From Mycobacterium simulans (GTDB lineage Bacteria > Actinomycetota > Actinomycetes > Mycobacteriales > Mycobacteriaceae): a stretch of DNA of 64,000 nucleotides. Shown here piece after piece: positions 45,316 to 54,900 of this stretch. The notes below the pieces were generated by a model. That model was given only the letters and a program-made list of their open reading frames with translations. It ran no database searches and was not told the DNA's origin. The stretch's first letter is position 1. The number at the start of each line of letters is the position of its first letter. The stretch is from contig NZ_OCVX01000005.1 in NCBI RefSeq assembly GCF_900232995.1, forward strand, positions 268,831 through 332,830, written 5' to 3'. A program made the position numbers and the translations under genes.

Positions 45316-46176
45316 TTATCGCCGGGGCGGCGGCTGGCATCTCGGGCAGTAGAACGACGAGCGGTTCATGAATTTTTCCCGCAGCATCACGGCGCCGCAC
45401 CGCCGGCAGTTTTCGCCTTCGCGGCCGTAGGCATCCAGCGATCGGTCGAAGTAACCCGACTCGCCGTTGACATTGACATATAGCGAATCGAACGACGTCC
45501 CGCCCTTGGCCAGTGCTTCGCCCATCACCTCGGCGGCGGCGTCCAGGACCGCGGCTAGCTGGCGGCGGGTTAGCGTGGCCGCTATGCGGGCACCATTCAC
45601 CTTGGCCCGCCACAGCGCTTCATCGGCGTAGATGTTGCCGATCCCCGAAACCACCTCTTGATTGAGGAGTTGACGTTTGACCTCGGAATGCTTGCGCCGC
45701 AGGACTTTAACCACAGCCTCGGCGTCGAACCGCGGATCCAGCGGATCACGCGCCAGATGAGCGACGGGCTCCGGCACCACGCTGCCGTCGACAGTCACCA
45801 GGTCGGCCAGCAACCATCCCCCGAAGGTCCGCTGGTCGGCGAAGCTCAGCACAGTCCCGTCGTCAAGGAGCGCGGAGATTCGGACATGGTCGGTGCGCGG
45901 GACGACCCCCAGCAACATCTGCCCGCTCATGCCCAGATGTACGACGAGCGCGGTGTCGGGGTCGTTACCGGAGTCCAGTGTTAACCACAGGTACTTGCCG
46001 CGGCGATCCGTTCCAGTGATCCGAGCGCCCAGCAGCCGCGCCGTCAGATCCGCCGGACCGGCCTCATGGCGGCGCACCGCTCGGGGATGGTGCACCCGAA
46101 CCGCGGTGATCGTCTTGCCTACCACATGGTCCTGCAGGCCACGCCGAACCACCTCGACTTCGGGCAGTTCGGGCAT
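45316..46176 (-). CDS. mutM: formamidopyrimidine-DNA glycosylase
   Basis: A 286-aa bifunctional base-excision glycosylase/AP lyase that removes 8-oxoguanine and formamidopyrimidines. Pro2 and Glu3 of the N-terminal MPELPEVEVVRRGL are catalytic, NQEVVSGIGNIYADEALW forms the H2TH motif, and a C-terminal zinc finger uses CRRCGAVM and YCPRCQ. It follows rnc in direction but is separated from it by a 55-bp tandem repeat array. Confidence 0.97.
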   Translation of the reverse strand: MPELPEVEVVRRGLQDHVVGKTITAVRVHHPRAVRRHEAGPADLTARLLGARITGTDRRGKYLWLTLDSGNDPDTALVVHLGMSGQMLLGVVPRTDHVRISALLDDGTVLSFADQRTFGGWLLADLVTVDGSVVPEPVAHLARDPLDPRFDAEAVVKVLRRKHSEVKRQLLNQEVVSGIGNIYADEALWRAKVNGARIAATLTRRQLAAVLDAAAEVMGEALAKGGTSFDSLYVNVNGESGYFDRSLDAYGREGENCRRCGAVMLREKFMNRSSFYCPRCQPPPRR

Positions 46177-46180
46177 CTAG

Positions 46181-46368
46181 TGATGATCGCAAGCGCGGCG
46201 AAGCCGGGCGCAGCGGGTCATCACCAAACGACTCGTGATGATCGCAAGCGCGGCGAAGCCGGGCGCAGCGGGTCATCACCAAACGACTCGTGATGATCGC
46301 AAGCGCGGCGAAGCCGGGCGCAGCGGGGCATAAGCGCGGCGAAGCCGGGCGCAGCGGGTCGCCACCAA
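46181..46368. repeat. 55-bp tandem repeat between rnc and mutM, about 3.5 copies
   Basis: Full units are 46181-46235 and 46236-46290; a third starts at 46291 and is cut at about 46330, and a fourth core runs 46331-46368. The core AAGCGCGGCGAAGCCGGGCG is shared by all four. The unit is bounded by TGATGA and TCATCA, which can pair and would give a hairpin in the transcript. The same core appears reversed at 30.5 kb and degenerate at 39.5 kb. The array lies just upstream of the mutM start, so it forms part of the leader or a processing site. Confidence 0.9.
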
Positions 46369-46383
46369 CAATCCAAACCGGAC

Positions 46384-47097
46384 CTAGACCGGAGTTTTGC
46401 CCGGGACGTCGGCGTCCAGCACATTCCAGGCGGCTGCCGCGGCCTTTTGCTCGGCCTCCTTTTTTGAGCGGCCCACACCAGACCCGTATTCGGTGTCCAT
46501 CACGACCACGACAGCGGTGAACTCCTTGTCGTGGTCCGGACCGGTGGAGCTGACCAGGTATGACGGCGCGCCCAGCCCACGTGACGCGGTCAGCTCCTGC
46601 AAGCTGGTTTTCCAGTCCAGCCCGGCGCCCAGCGTCGGAGCGGTGTCCAGCAGCGGTCGAAACAGCCGCAGGATCACCTCACGCGCCGTCTCGATGCCGT
46701 GATGCAGGTAGATCGCGCCCAGCAACGATTCCATCCCGTCGGCCAGGATGCTGGCCTTATCGGCTCCGCCGGTGTTCGCCTCACCGCGACCCAGCAGAAC
46801 GTAACCGCCAAGACCCCCGTCGGACAGGCTGCGTGCAACATCGGCCAGCGCCTGGGTGTTAACCACGCTGGCCCGAAGTTTGGCCAGGTCCCCTTCCGAA
46901 CGTTCCGGATGGCGGTGAAAGAGCTCGTCGGTGATTGTCAGCCCGAGAACGGCGTCGCCGAGAAACTCCAACCGCTCGTTGGTCGGAAGCCCGCCGTTCT
47001 CGTAGGCATAGCTGCGATGCGTCAACGCCAATGTGAGCAGCTCATCGGGCAGCTCGACACCGAGCGCGTCGAGCAGCGGCTGTCGCGACGAGGTCAC
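46384..47097 (-). CDS. rnc: ribonuclease III
   Basis: A 237-aa double-strand-specific endoribonuclease for rRNA processing. The RNase III signature NERLEFLGDAVLGLTI has the catalytic Glu/Asp residues; a second acidic site is in ADGMESLLGAIYLHHG. A C-terminal dsRNA-binding domain (~165-237) ends in GVGRSKKEAEQKAAAAAW. The start overlaps the stop of the DUF177 gene by four bases. Confidence 0.97.
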   Translation of the reverse strand: MTSSRQPLLDALGVELPDELLTLALTHRSYAYENGGLPTNERLEFLGDAVLGLTITDELFHRHPERSEGDLAKLRASVVNTQALADVARSLSDGGLGGYVLLGRGEANTGGADKASILADGMESLLGAIYLHHGIETAREVILRLFRPLLDTAPTLGAGLDWKTSLQELTASRGLGAPSYLVSSTGPDHDKEFTAVVVVMDTEYGSGVGRSKKEAEQKAAAAAWNVLDADVPGKTPV

Positions 47098-47675
47098 CGC
47101 GGGACCTCGGGGCTTTCCGGCGTGAACATGTCAGCCAGCTTTGCCCACCTCGGATCCATCTGCTCGTGACGGTGGCCGGGCTCGGCGGCCAACGAAACGC
47201 CGCATTGTGGGCATAATCCCGGGCAATCCGGCCGGCACACCGGCGAAAACGGCAGTTCCAGACCGACGGCATCGATGATCGGCTGCTCGATGTCGATCTT
47301 CTCGTCGACGACGTGCCCGACCTCGTCTTCCTCGGTGGTTGCCTCGGTTGCACTGCCGGGATAGGCGAACAATTCGGTCAGGACGACTTGTACACGACCC
47401 CGGACCTCACTCAGGCAACGGGAACACTCACCGGTGGTGGGTGCGGCCACCGTCCCGGTCACCAACACCCCCTCGGAGACGGACTCCACTTGCAGATCTA
47501 GATCCAGCGGAGCACCCCGCTCGATCGCGATCAACTCCACACCGATGCGCGACGGACTGCTGACGGTGTCCCGCACCGTAAACATTGCCCCTGGCCGGCG
47601 CCCCAGCCGTGCGATGTCAATCACCATGGGCGCGGTCAGAGGTCGCTGAGTTGTCTGACTGCGCTGCCTCGCCAT
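47094..47675 (-). CDS. DUF177 (YceD) family protein (Rv2926c-like)
   Basis: A 193-aa protein of the YceD/DUF177 family, which in many bacteria lies beside rpmF and is linked to 23S rRNA accumulation. The two cysteine motifs ECSRCLSEVRG and CRPDCPGLCPQCG suggest a zinc site. ATG 47675 was chosen (MARQRSQ); ATG 47711 and the internal MVIDIARLGRRPG (47627) are alternatives. In many mycobacteria rpmF follows this gene, but here rnc follows directly. Confidence 0.88.
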   Translation of the reverse strand: MARQRSQTTQRPLTAPMVIDIARLGRRPGAMFTVRDTVSSPSRIGVELIAIERGAPLDLDLQVESVSEGVLVTGTVAAPTTGECSRCLSEVRGRVQVVLTELFAYPGSATEATTEEDEVGHVVDEKIDIEQPIIDAVGLELPFSPVCRPDCPGLCPQCGVSLAAEPGHRHEQMDPRWAKLADMFTPESPEVPR

Positions 47676-47742
47676 AACAGAAATCCTACGGCTCGCGCCG
47701 CAAACGTCCATGGCTCATCGGTCCTGCACCCGCGCGTGACTA

Positions 47743-47754
47743 TCCCGCGCGGGA
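47743..47754. other. 12-bp perfect palindrome TCCCGCGCGGGA
   Basis: A self-complementary 12-mer in the 88-base gap between the DUF177 gene and sepIVA, ten bases after the sepIVA stop in its direction. It could be the stem of a short terminator (without loop), a binding site for a dimeric regulator of the downstream genes, or chance in GC-rich DNA. Confidence 0.35.
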
Positions 47755-47763
47755 GAACCCGGT

Positions 47764-48507
47764 TTAGCGCGTCGCGTAGTCGTGCGTGCCGGCCGCGGTG
47801 CGAAGTTGGTGGCGTCCCCGGCCGACGGAACGAAGGGTGCCGTTGAGGAACTCTTCGAACTCGGCAAGCTTGCTGTCGACGTAGATGTCGCATTCGCCGC
47901 GCAACCGGTCGGCCTCGGCGTGCGCGGTGTCGATAAGCCGCGTGGACTCCGCGTGGGCTGCCTGCACCACCTCGTTTTGCGACACCAGGCGCTGCTGTTC
48001 CTTGATGCCCTCCTGCACGGCCTTCTCGTAGGAGATATTGCCGTTTTCGATCAGCCGGTCGCATTCGGTCTTGGCCCGACTGACGCTGGCCTCGTACTCG
48101 CGCTTCGCGGAGGCTGCGATGCGCATCGCCTCCTCGCGAGCTTCGGCGACCATCCGCTCGCTGTGCTGGCGCGCCTCACTCACCATCCGGTCGGCCTGGG
48201 ATTTGGCGTCGGAGAGGATCCGGTCCGCCTCCGCGCGGGCATGGTTGAGCATCGACTCGGACTCGGTGGTCGCCGAGGCCACCATGGAGTCCGCATGGGC
48301 CTTGGCGTCGTGGAGCATCGAATCGCGTGCATCGAGAACGTCCTGCGCGTCGTCGAGCTCCCCGGGGATCGCATCTTTGATGTCGTCGATCAACTCCAGC
48401 ACGTCTCCGCGGGGCACGACGCAGCCCGCGGTCATCGGCACGCCACGGGCTTCTTCCACAATGGCGCCCAATTCGTCCAGCGCTTCAAAGACTCGGTACA
48501 CGGCCAT
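47764..48507 (-). CDS. sepIVA: DivIVA-like septation protein SepIVA
   Basis: A 247-aa coiled-coil protein of the DivIVA type, orthologous to Rv2927c. After a short N-terminal segment (MAVYRVFEALDELGAIVEEA) the protein is almost entirely helical, with many Ala/Glu/Arg heptads (AKAHADSMVASA, AKSQADRMVSEA, AREEAMRIAASA). In mycobacteria SepIVA is needed for septation and intracellular membrane domain organisation. The start has AGGAGGGT directly upstream. It diverges from tesA. Confidence 0.93.
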   Translation of the reverse strand: MAVYRVFEALDELGAIVEEARGVPMTAGCVVPRGDVLELIDDIKDAIPGELDDAQDVLDARDSMLHDAKAHADSMVASATTESESMLNHARAEADRILSDAKSQADRMVSEARQHSERMVAEAREEAMRIAASAKREYEASVSRAKTECDRLIENGNISYEKAVQEGIKEQQRLVSQNEVVQAAHAESTRLIDTAHAEADRLRGECDIYVDSKLAEFEEFLNGTLRSVGRGRHQLRTAAGTHDYATR

Positions 48508-48778
48508 ACCCTCCTGGCATCGTTTCGTTGTTACCAGTGTGCCTGGTGTTACATGTGTGACGACGGTTGCGGCTCCGGTGTGTCGGGCCCAATTTGATAT
48601 TTCGGTTCGCGTTTCGCGGGCCCGCAGACGATGCCCAGCCATGTCCTACCGCCTAGTCTGCTACAGACCATGGGTGCCTGGACCGCGACGGGCGCCCGTC
48701 TGGTGTCGATGCACCTGTTTTTGACCCACGGTATGCTGGCGCGGTGAACGGCGTACAAGCAATAGCAAAAGCGACGAA

Positions 48779-49492
48779 ATGGTAGCCACGCCCACGCTAT
48801 ATATTTTCCCGCACGCCGGCGGAGACGCTAAATTTTATGTCCCATTTTCCCGGGAGTTTTCCGCTGACGTGAAGCGGGTCGCGGTCCAGTACCCCGGACA
48901 GCGCGATGGGGCTGGTTTGCCGCCGCTGGCAAGTATTCCCGCCCTGGCCGACGACATCTTTGCGATGATGAAGCCATCAACTCGGACAGAGGTTCCATTC
49001 GCCTTCTTTGGTCACAGCATGGGTGGAATGTTGGCATTCGAAGTGGCGTTGAGATTCCAGGCGGCAGGACATCGGATCGCGGCCCTCTTCGTGTCAGCCT
49101 GTTCAGCGCCCGGTCATATCCGCTATAAGCAAATCCAGGGTATGTCAGATCGCGAAATGTTGAACTTGGTCGCGCAAATGACCGGGACGAATCCAGAGTT
49201 TTTCGATGACGAGGAGTTTCTGGTTGGCGTGCTGCCCACGCTGCGAGCAGCCCGCGCCATTGCCGGTTATAACTGTCCACCAGAGACAAAGTTGTCGTGC
49301 CCGATTTACGCTTTCATCGGGGACAAGGATTGGATTGCGACCCAAGAAGACATGAAACCGTGGCGCGATCGAACGACCGGAGAATTCGCTCTTCGCGTAT
49401 TTCCCGGGGATCACTTCTACCTCAATAACAATTTGCCGGAGCTCGCTGGAGAAATACAAGACCGAACACTCCAATGGAGTGATCCGGCTTAG
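48779..49492 (+). CDS. tesA: type II thioesterase TesA
   Basis: A 237-aa alpha/beta-hydrolase that assists the phthiocerol polyketide synthases by interacting with their PKS modules and clearing or releasing acyl chains. The nucleophile is in FGHSMGGM, with the acidic residue in FIGDKDWIA and the His in VFPGDHFYLNN. It begins TPTLYIFPHAGG almost at once, whereas the M. tuberculosis protein (261 aa) has ~24 extra N-terminal residues; the upstream bases encode similar residues only in a different frame. The 5' region is visibly richer in A/T than neighbouring genes. Confidence 0.93.
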   Translation: MVATPTLYIFPHAGGDAKFYVPFSREFSADVKRVAVQYPGQRDGAGLPPLASIPALADDIFAMMKPSTRTEVPFAFFGHSMGGMLAFEVALRFQAAGHRIAALFVSACSAPGHIRYKQIQGMSDREMLNLVAQMTGTNPEFFDDEEFLVGVLPTLRAARAIAGYNCPPETKLSCPIYAFIGDKDWIATQEDMKPWRDRTTGEFALRVFPGDHFYLNNNLPELAGEIQDRTLQWSDPA

Positions 49493-50173
49493 CTGTGCGG
49501 CGGATCTTGCGGACCCGACCTCGGCGCTCAGCCCGCAAGCAACCCAGTGCCCCAACTTTCGGCCCGCAGCGGGCGCCAAAAAACCCGCGTAGGCCCGGGC
49601 AACGCAGGGCCGGGCGCCCGGGCCGGGCCCCTTCATGGCCCCGGTCCACTGCCCTCACGCACCGCGCCTGACGCCGCCGCGGGGCGTGTTAGTCTCGTCA
49701 CAACGGGACGCTGGTCCCAAAACGGCCGGCACTATCGTCCCAAAACTACGACTCAAGTCTCACTCAACTAAACATCAGCCACTGATGTATCAGAAGTCAC
49801 ACCAACCACATCAGGTTACACTGGCTGAGGCGGTCATCGCAGGTGAGGCCGCAGTACTGTCCGTCCGTCACATTGGTGGTCACTGTGGGAAGCGTGTGGA
49901 TTTTCCGAATACTGCCGGCACCTGTCGGGAGAGATGCGTACCTTGCTTATAGGGACTAGTTGCTTGGGGAAACGGGGTATAGTGTAGGGGCGACCATCTG
50001 ACGCTGCACAGTCGTGCTCGATGGCGAGCAACTGTGTAATCGTCGGAGCGGGCTGGTCAGCCCAGACCGAGCAGGTTTCAAGGCGCCGGGGAGTCCCGCC
50101 ATGCGATCCGACAGGCGGTTCACCGGGTGCCCAACATAGAAAAATGCAGGCAGTCGAACAGGAGCGTAACGCG
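49493..50173. promoter_or_regulatory. tesA-fadD26 intergenic region, expected PDIM operon promoter
   Basis: This 681-base gap is GC-rich at first (49540-49690) with possible short hairpins, such as GCCCGC-A-GCGGGC at 49562-49574, that may end tesA transcription. From 49730 to 50000 it turns A/T-rich. It holds a 7-bp inverted repeat ACATCAG/CTGATGT (49772-49778, 49782-49788) and a -10-like TATAGT (49978-49983), about 190 bases before fadD26. A 105-codon frame at 49635-49952 lacks any known similarity and is probably not a gene; M. tuberculosis has the doubtful Rv2929 here. Regulation of PDIM genes is known to act upstream of fadD26. Confidence 0.5.
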
Positions 50174-51925
50174 ATGCCGGTGACGGATCCTTCCCTCCCC
50201 GCTTTGCTGAAGGAGCGGGCCGAGCAGCAGGCCGACTCCACCGCATACACGTACATGGACTACGCGTTAGATCCCAATGGCTTTGCTGAGAGCCTGACAT
50301 GGTCGCAGGTCTACGTACGCGCTTGCACTATCGCAGAAGAACTCAAGCTGTCCGGATCGCCGGGTGATCGAGTAGCAATCTTAGCGCCGCAGGGACTGGA
50401 ATATGTAATCGCTTTCCTTGGGGCACTCCAAGCTGGATTTATCGCAGTCCCGCTGTCAACGCCGCAATATGGAATTCACGATGATCGGGTTTCTGCGGTG
50501 CTGCGTGATTCGCAACCGGTCGCCATTCTCACGACCTCATCTGTGGTGGGCGACGTGACGAAATACGCGTGCTCACAAAATGGCCAACCCGCCCCGTTCG
50601 TCATTGAAGTTGACCTGCTTGACTTGGACTCGCCTCGCGAGCTGCCAGTCCTTCCGCAGAATTCCACTGGGGCAGCTTATCTGCAATACACATCCGGATC
50701 GACACGCACGCCGGCCGGTGTCATCGTCTCGCACAAGAACGTCGTCGCCAATGTGACACAAAGTCTGTACGGATATTTCGGGGATCCCGCGAAGACTCCG
50801 ACCGGAACTGTGGTGTCGTGGTTGCCGTTGTTTCACGACATGGGCCTGATTCTCGGAATTTGTGCGCCACTGGTGGCCGGGCGCAGCGCGATATTGCTGA
50901 GCCCGATGTCGTTTTTGCGCCGCCCGGCGTGCTGGATGCAACTGCTTGCAACCACCGGTCGCTGCTTTTCTGCGGCGCCAAATTTCGCTTTTGAATTGGC
51001 GGTGCGGCGGACATCCGATGAGGACATGGCCGGACTCGACCTCAGCGATGTGGTCGGAATCGTCAGCGGCAGTGAACGAATCCATGTCGCGACGGTGAAA
51101 CGTTTCACCGAGCGCTTCGCTCCATACGGTCTCAGCCGCACAGCGGTACGGCCGTCGTACGGACTCGCGGAAGCCACCCTCTTCGTTGCGGCTCCCGAAG
51201 CCGGCACCGTCCCCAAGACGGTCCGATTCGACTACGAGCACTTGACCGCGGGAGAGGCCAGGCCCGGCGGAACCGAGGGTTCGGTCGGTACCGAACTCAT
51301 CAGCTATGGATCGCCCGACCCGTCGGCAGTAAGAATTGTCAACCCGGAGACCATGGTCGAGAATCCGCCGGGAACAGTCGGTGAGATATGGGTGCATGGC
51401 GATCACGTGGCCATGGGATATTGGCGCAAGCCCGAGCAGACCGCGCGGACGTTCGACGCACAGATCGTCAACCCCGCACCCGGAACGCCTGACGGTACGT
51501 GGCTACGGACCGGCGATCTCGGCGTCATGTCCAACGGCGAGCTGTTCATCATGGGCCGCATCAAAGACCTGCTCATCGTGGACGGACGCAATCACTACCC
51601 AGACGACATCGAGGCCACCATCCAGGAGATCACCGGAGGCCGGGTCGCGGCCATCGCCGTGCCCGACGACATCACCGAGCAGTTGGTCGCGATCATCGAG
51701 CTCAAGCGGCGCGGAACATCCGCCGAGGAGGCCATGCACAAACTCCACTCGGTGAAGCGTGAAGTCACCTCGGCGATATCGAAGTCGCACAGTCTGCGCG
51801 TGGCCGATCTCGTTCTGGTGTCGCCGGGTTCGATTCCCATTACCACGAGCGGCAAAGTCCGGCGTTCGGCCTGTGTCGAGCGTTATCGAAGCGACGGATT
51901 CAAGCGGCTGGATGTGACCGTATGA
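50174..51925 (+). CDS. fadD26: long-chain fatty acyl-AMP ligase FadD26
   Basis: A 583-aa fatty acyl-AMP ligase, exactly the M. tuberculosis length. It activates long-chain fatty acids as acyl-adenylates and passes them to the N-terminal carrier domain of PpsA, starting phthiocerol assembly. The adenylate motif is YLQYTSGSTRTPAG, followed by PLFHDMGLI, RPSYGLAEAT and LRTGDLGVM with MGRIKDLLIVDGRNHYP. GGAG at 50161-50164 precedes the ATG by nine bases. An upstream reading to 50021 is rejected. The stop overlaps the ppsA start as ATGA, so translation is coupled. Its first half is more A/T-rich than ppsA. Confidence 0.97.
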   Translation: MPVTDPSLPALLKERAEQQADSTAYTYMDYALDPNGFAESLTWSQVYVRACTIAEELKLSGSPGDRVAILAPQGLEYVIAFLGALQAGFIAVPLSTPQYGIHDDRVSAVLRDSQPVAILTTSSVVGDVTKYACSQNGQPAPFVIEVDLLDLDSPRELPVLPQNSTGAAYLQYTSGSTRTPAGVIVSHKNVVANVTQSLYGYFGDPAKTPTGTVVSWLPLFHDMGLILGICAPLVAGRSAILLSPMSFLRRPACWMQLLATTGRCFSAAPNFAFELAVRRTSDEDMAGLDLSDVVGIVSGSERIHVATVKRFTERFAPYGLSRTAVRPSYGLAEATLFVAAPEAGTVPKTVRFDYEHLTAGEARPGGTEGSVGTELISYGSPDPSAVRIVNPETMVENPPGTVGEIWVHGDHVAMGYWRKPEQTARTFDAQIVNPAPGTPDGTWLRTGDLGVMSNGELFIMGRIKDLLIVDGRNHYPDDIEATIQEITGGRVAAIAVPDDITEQLVAIIELKRRGTSAEEAMHKLHSVKREVTSAISKSHSLRVADLVLVSPGSIPITTSGKVRRSACVERYRSDGFKRLDVTV

Positions 51926-54900
51926 CGGCGAGCATCGGTGGTGAAGCCGACCTTCGCCACTGGCTTGTCGACTACTTGGTCACGAACATCGGATGTACAC
52001 CCGACGAGGTCGATCCCAATCTGTCACTGGCCGACCTCGGCGTGAGCTCCCGCGACGCGGTGGTGCTGTCGGGTGAATTGACAGAGTTGTTGGGCAAGAC
52101 CGTATCTCCAATCGACTTCTGGGAGCACCCGACGATCAACGCGCTGGCCGCGTACCTCACCGCACCCGAGCCCGACCCCGAATCCGAAGCGGCACTTAGG
52201 CGCCCGGCCCGAAACTCGCTCGACGAGCCGATCGCCGTCATCGGCATGGGGTGCCGATTCCCGGGCGGGATATCCGGACCAGAAGCGTTGTGGGAGTTTC
52301 TGTGCGAACGCCGTTCCTCGATCGGGCAGATCCCACCCGAGCGGTGGCAGCCGTTCGAAAGCGAGTCGCCGGAGGTAGCGGCCGTGCTGGCCCGCACCAC
52401 GCGGTGGGGCTCCTTCCTGCCCGACATCGACGCCTTTGACGCGGAATTCTTCGAGATCTCCCCCAGCGAAGCCGACAAGATGGATCCCCAGCAACGCTTG
52501 TTGCTGGAAGTGTCCTGGGAAGCGTTGGAGCACGCGGGAATTCCGCCCAGCTCGCTACGCCGCTCGCAGACGGGAGTATTCGCCGGGTCCTGCCTGAGCG
52601 AATACGGCGCCATTGCTTCCACCGATCTGTCGCAGGTCGACGGCTGGAGCAACACCGGTGGCGCGATGAGCATCATCGCCAACCGCCTATCGTATTTTCT
52701 TGACTTGCGCGGTCCCTCGGTGGCGGTGGACACCGCCTGCTCCTCGTCGTTGGTCGCGATCCACCTGGCCTGCCAGAGCCTGCGGACCCAAGACTCCAAC
52801 CTGGCAATCGCAGCCGGTGTGAACTTGTTGTTGTCCCCGGCGGTGTTTCGCGGTTTCGACCAAGTCGGCGCGTTGTCACCGACGGGTAATTGCCGCGCGT
52901 TCGACGCGGCCGCTGACGGGTTCGTGCGCGGTGAGGGTGCCGGCGTGGTGGTGCTCAAGCGGTTGACCGACGCACAGCGCGACGGGGATCGCGTGCTCGC
53001 CGTCATCTGCGGCTCGGCGGTCAACCAGGACGGCCGTTCCAACGGGCTAATGGCGCCAAACCCGGCGGCTCAGATGGCAGTGCTGCGCGCCGCCTACACC
53101 AATGCGGGGATGCAGCCCAATGAGGTCGACTATGTCGAGGCACACGGGACCGGAACCCTTCTGGGCGATCCGATCGAAGCCCGCGCTCTCGGTACGGTGC
53201 TGGGTCGCGGACGTCCCGAGGACTCTCCCCTGCTGATCGGCGCCGTCAAGACCAACCTCGGCCACACCGAGGCGGCGGCCGGCATCGCTGGCTTCATCAA
53301 GACCGTGATGGCGGTGCAGCACGGCCAGATCCCGCCGAATCAGCGCTTCGAGAGCCCGAACCCGCACATTCCGTTTGCCGACTTGCGCATGAAAGTCGTT
53401 GCAGAACAAACCGAATGGCCGGAAACGGGGCATCCACGCCGGGCCGGCGTGTCGTCGTTCGGATTCGGCGGTACCAATGCCCACGTGGTGATCGAGCAGG
53501 GCCAGGACGTGTCAGCGGCACCCGAGCCGACTGTAGGTCCAGCCGCCGATCCAGCGGTGTCAACGCTGGTGATTGCGGGCAAGACGCCGCAGCGGGTAGC
53601 CACCACGGCGGCAGTGCTGGCCGATTGGATGGAGGGCGCCGGCGCCGAGGTGGCGCTGGCCGACCTGGCGCACACGGTCAACCATCACCGCTCCCGGCAA
53701 GCCATGTTCGGCACGGTCGTGGCGCGCGAGCGCGCCCAGGCGGTGGCCGGGTTGCGGGCGCTGGCCGCCGGCCAGCACGCGCCCGGCGTAGTCAACCCCC
53801 ACGACAGTTCACCCGGGCCCGGCACGGTATTCGTCTACTCCGGGCGCGGCTCGCAATGGGTCGGCATGGGCCGCCAATTGCTCACTGAGGAGCCCGCTTT
53901 CGCCGCCGCGGTCGCCGAACTGGAACCGGTGTTCGTCGAAATCGCCGGCTTCTCGCTGCGGGACGTCATCGCCAGTGGCAAGGAATTGATCGGCATCGAA
54001 CAGATCCAGCTGGGCCTGATCGGCATGCAACTGGCGCTAACCGGGTTGTGGCGCTCCTACGGCGTGCAACCCGACGTAGTGATCGGCCACTCTATGGGTG
54101 AGGTGGCCGCCGCCGTGGTCGCCGGTGCACTGTCGCCCGCCGAGGGGCTGCGGGTGACCGCGACCCGCTCGCGGCTGATGGCCCCGCTGTCCGGCCAGGG
54201 CGGCATGGCGCTCCTGGAACTGGATGCGGCGGCGACGGAGGCGTTGATCGCCGACTACCCACAGGTCACGTTGGGCATCTACAACTCGCCGCGACAAACC
54301 GTGATCTCCGGGCCCACCGAGCAGATCGACGAGCTGATCGCCCGGGTACGCGCGAACGACCGGTTTGCCAGCCGGGTCAATATCGAAGTGGCCCCGCATA
54401 ATCCGGCCATGGATGCGTTGCAGCCCGCGATGCGCTCGGAGCTGGCGGACCTGGCACCGCGCACCCCGACGATTCCGATCATCTCGACCACCTACTCAGA
54501 CCTCGACGCAAGCCCGATCTTCGACGCCGAGCACTGGGCCACCAACATGCGCAACCCGGTGTATTTTCAGCAGGCGATCACTCGAGCTGGTGGCAAGGCC
54601 GAATCCTCCCACCACACCTTCATCGAAATCAGCGCCCATCCCCTGTTGGCTCAGGCGGTGCGCGAGACCCTGCACACCGTCCAACACGGAAGTAAGTACG
54701 TAAGCATCGGAACCCTGCAGCGCGACACCGACGACACCATTACCTTCCACACCAACGTCAACACGGTCCGCACGACGCACCCGCCGCAGACGCCACATCC
54801 ACCCGAGCCACACCCGCAAATCCCCACCACGCCCTGGCACCACACCCGTCACTGGATCAACGCCGCGGCGATTGCGCGTCAGCTCCCCCAGCGCCAGAAC

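Noticed and set aside
46181..46368. Repeat array considered as CRISPR
   Set aside because: The units are contiguous with no unique spacers, and no cas gene is near.
49635..49952. 105-codon plus-strand frame between tesA and fadD26
   Set aside because: No recognisable protein features or ribosome site, and it spans the probable promoter region.
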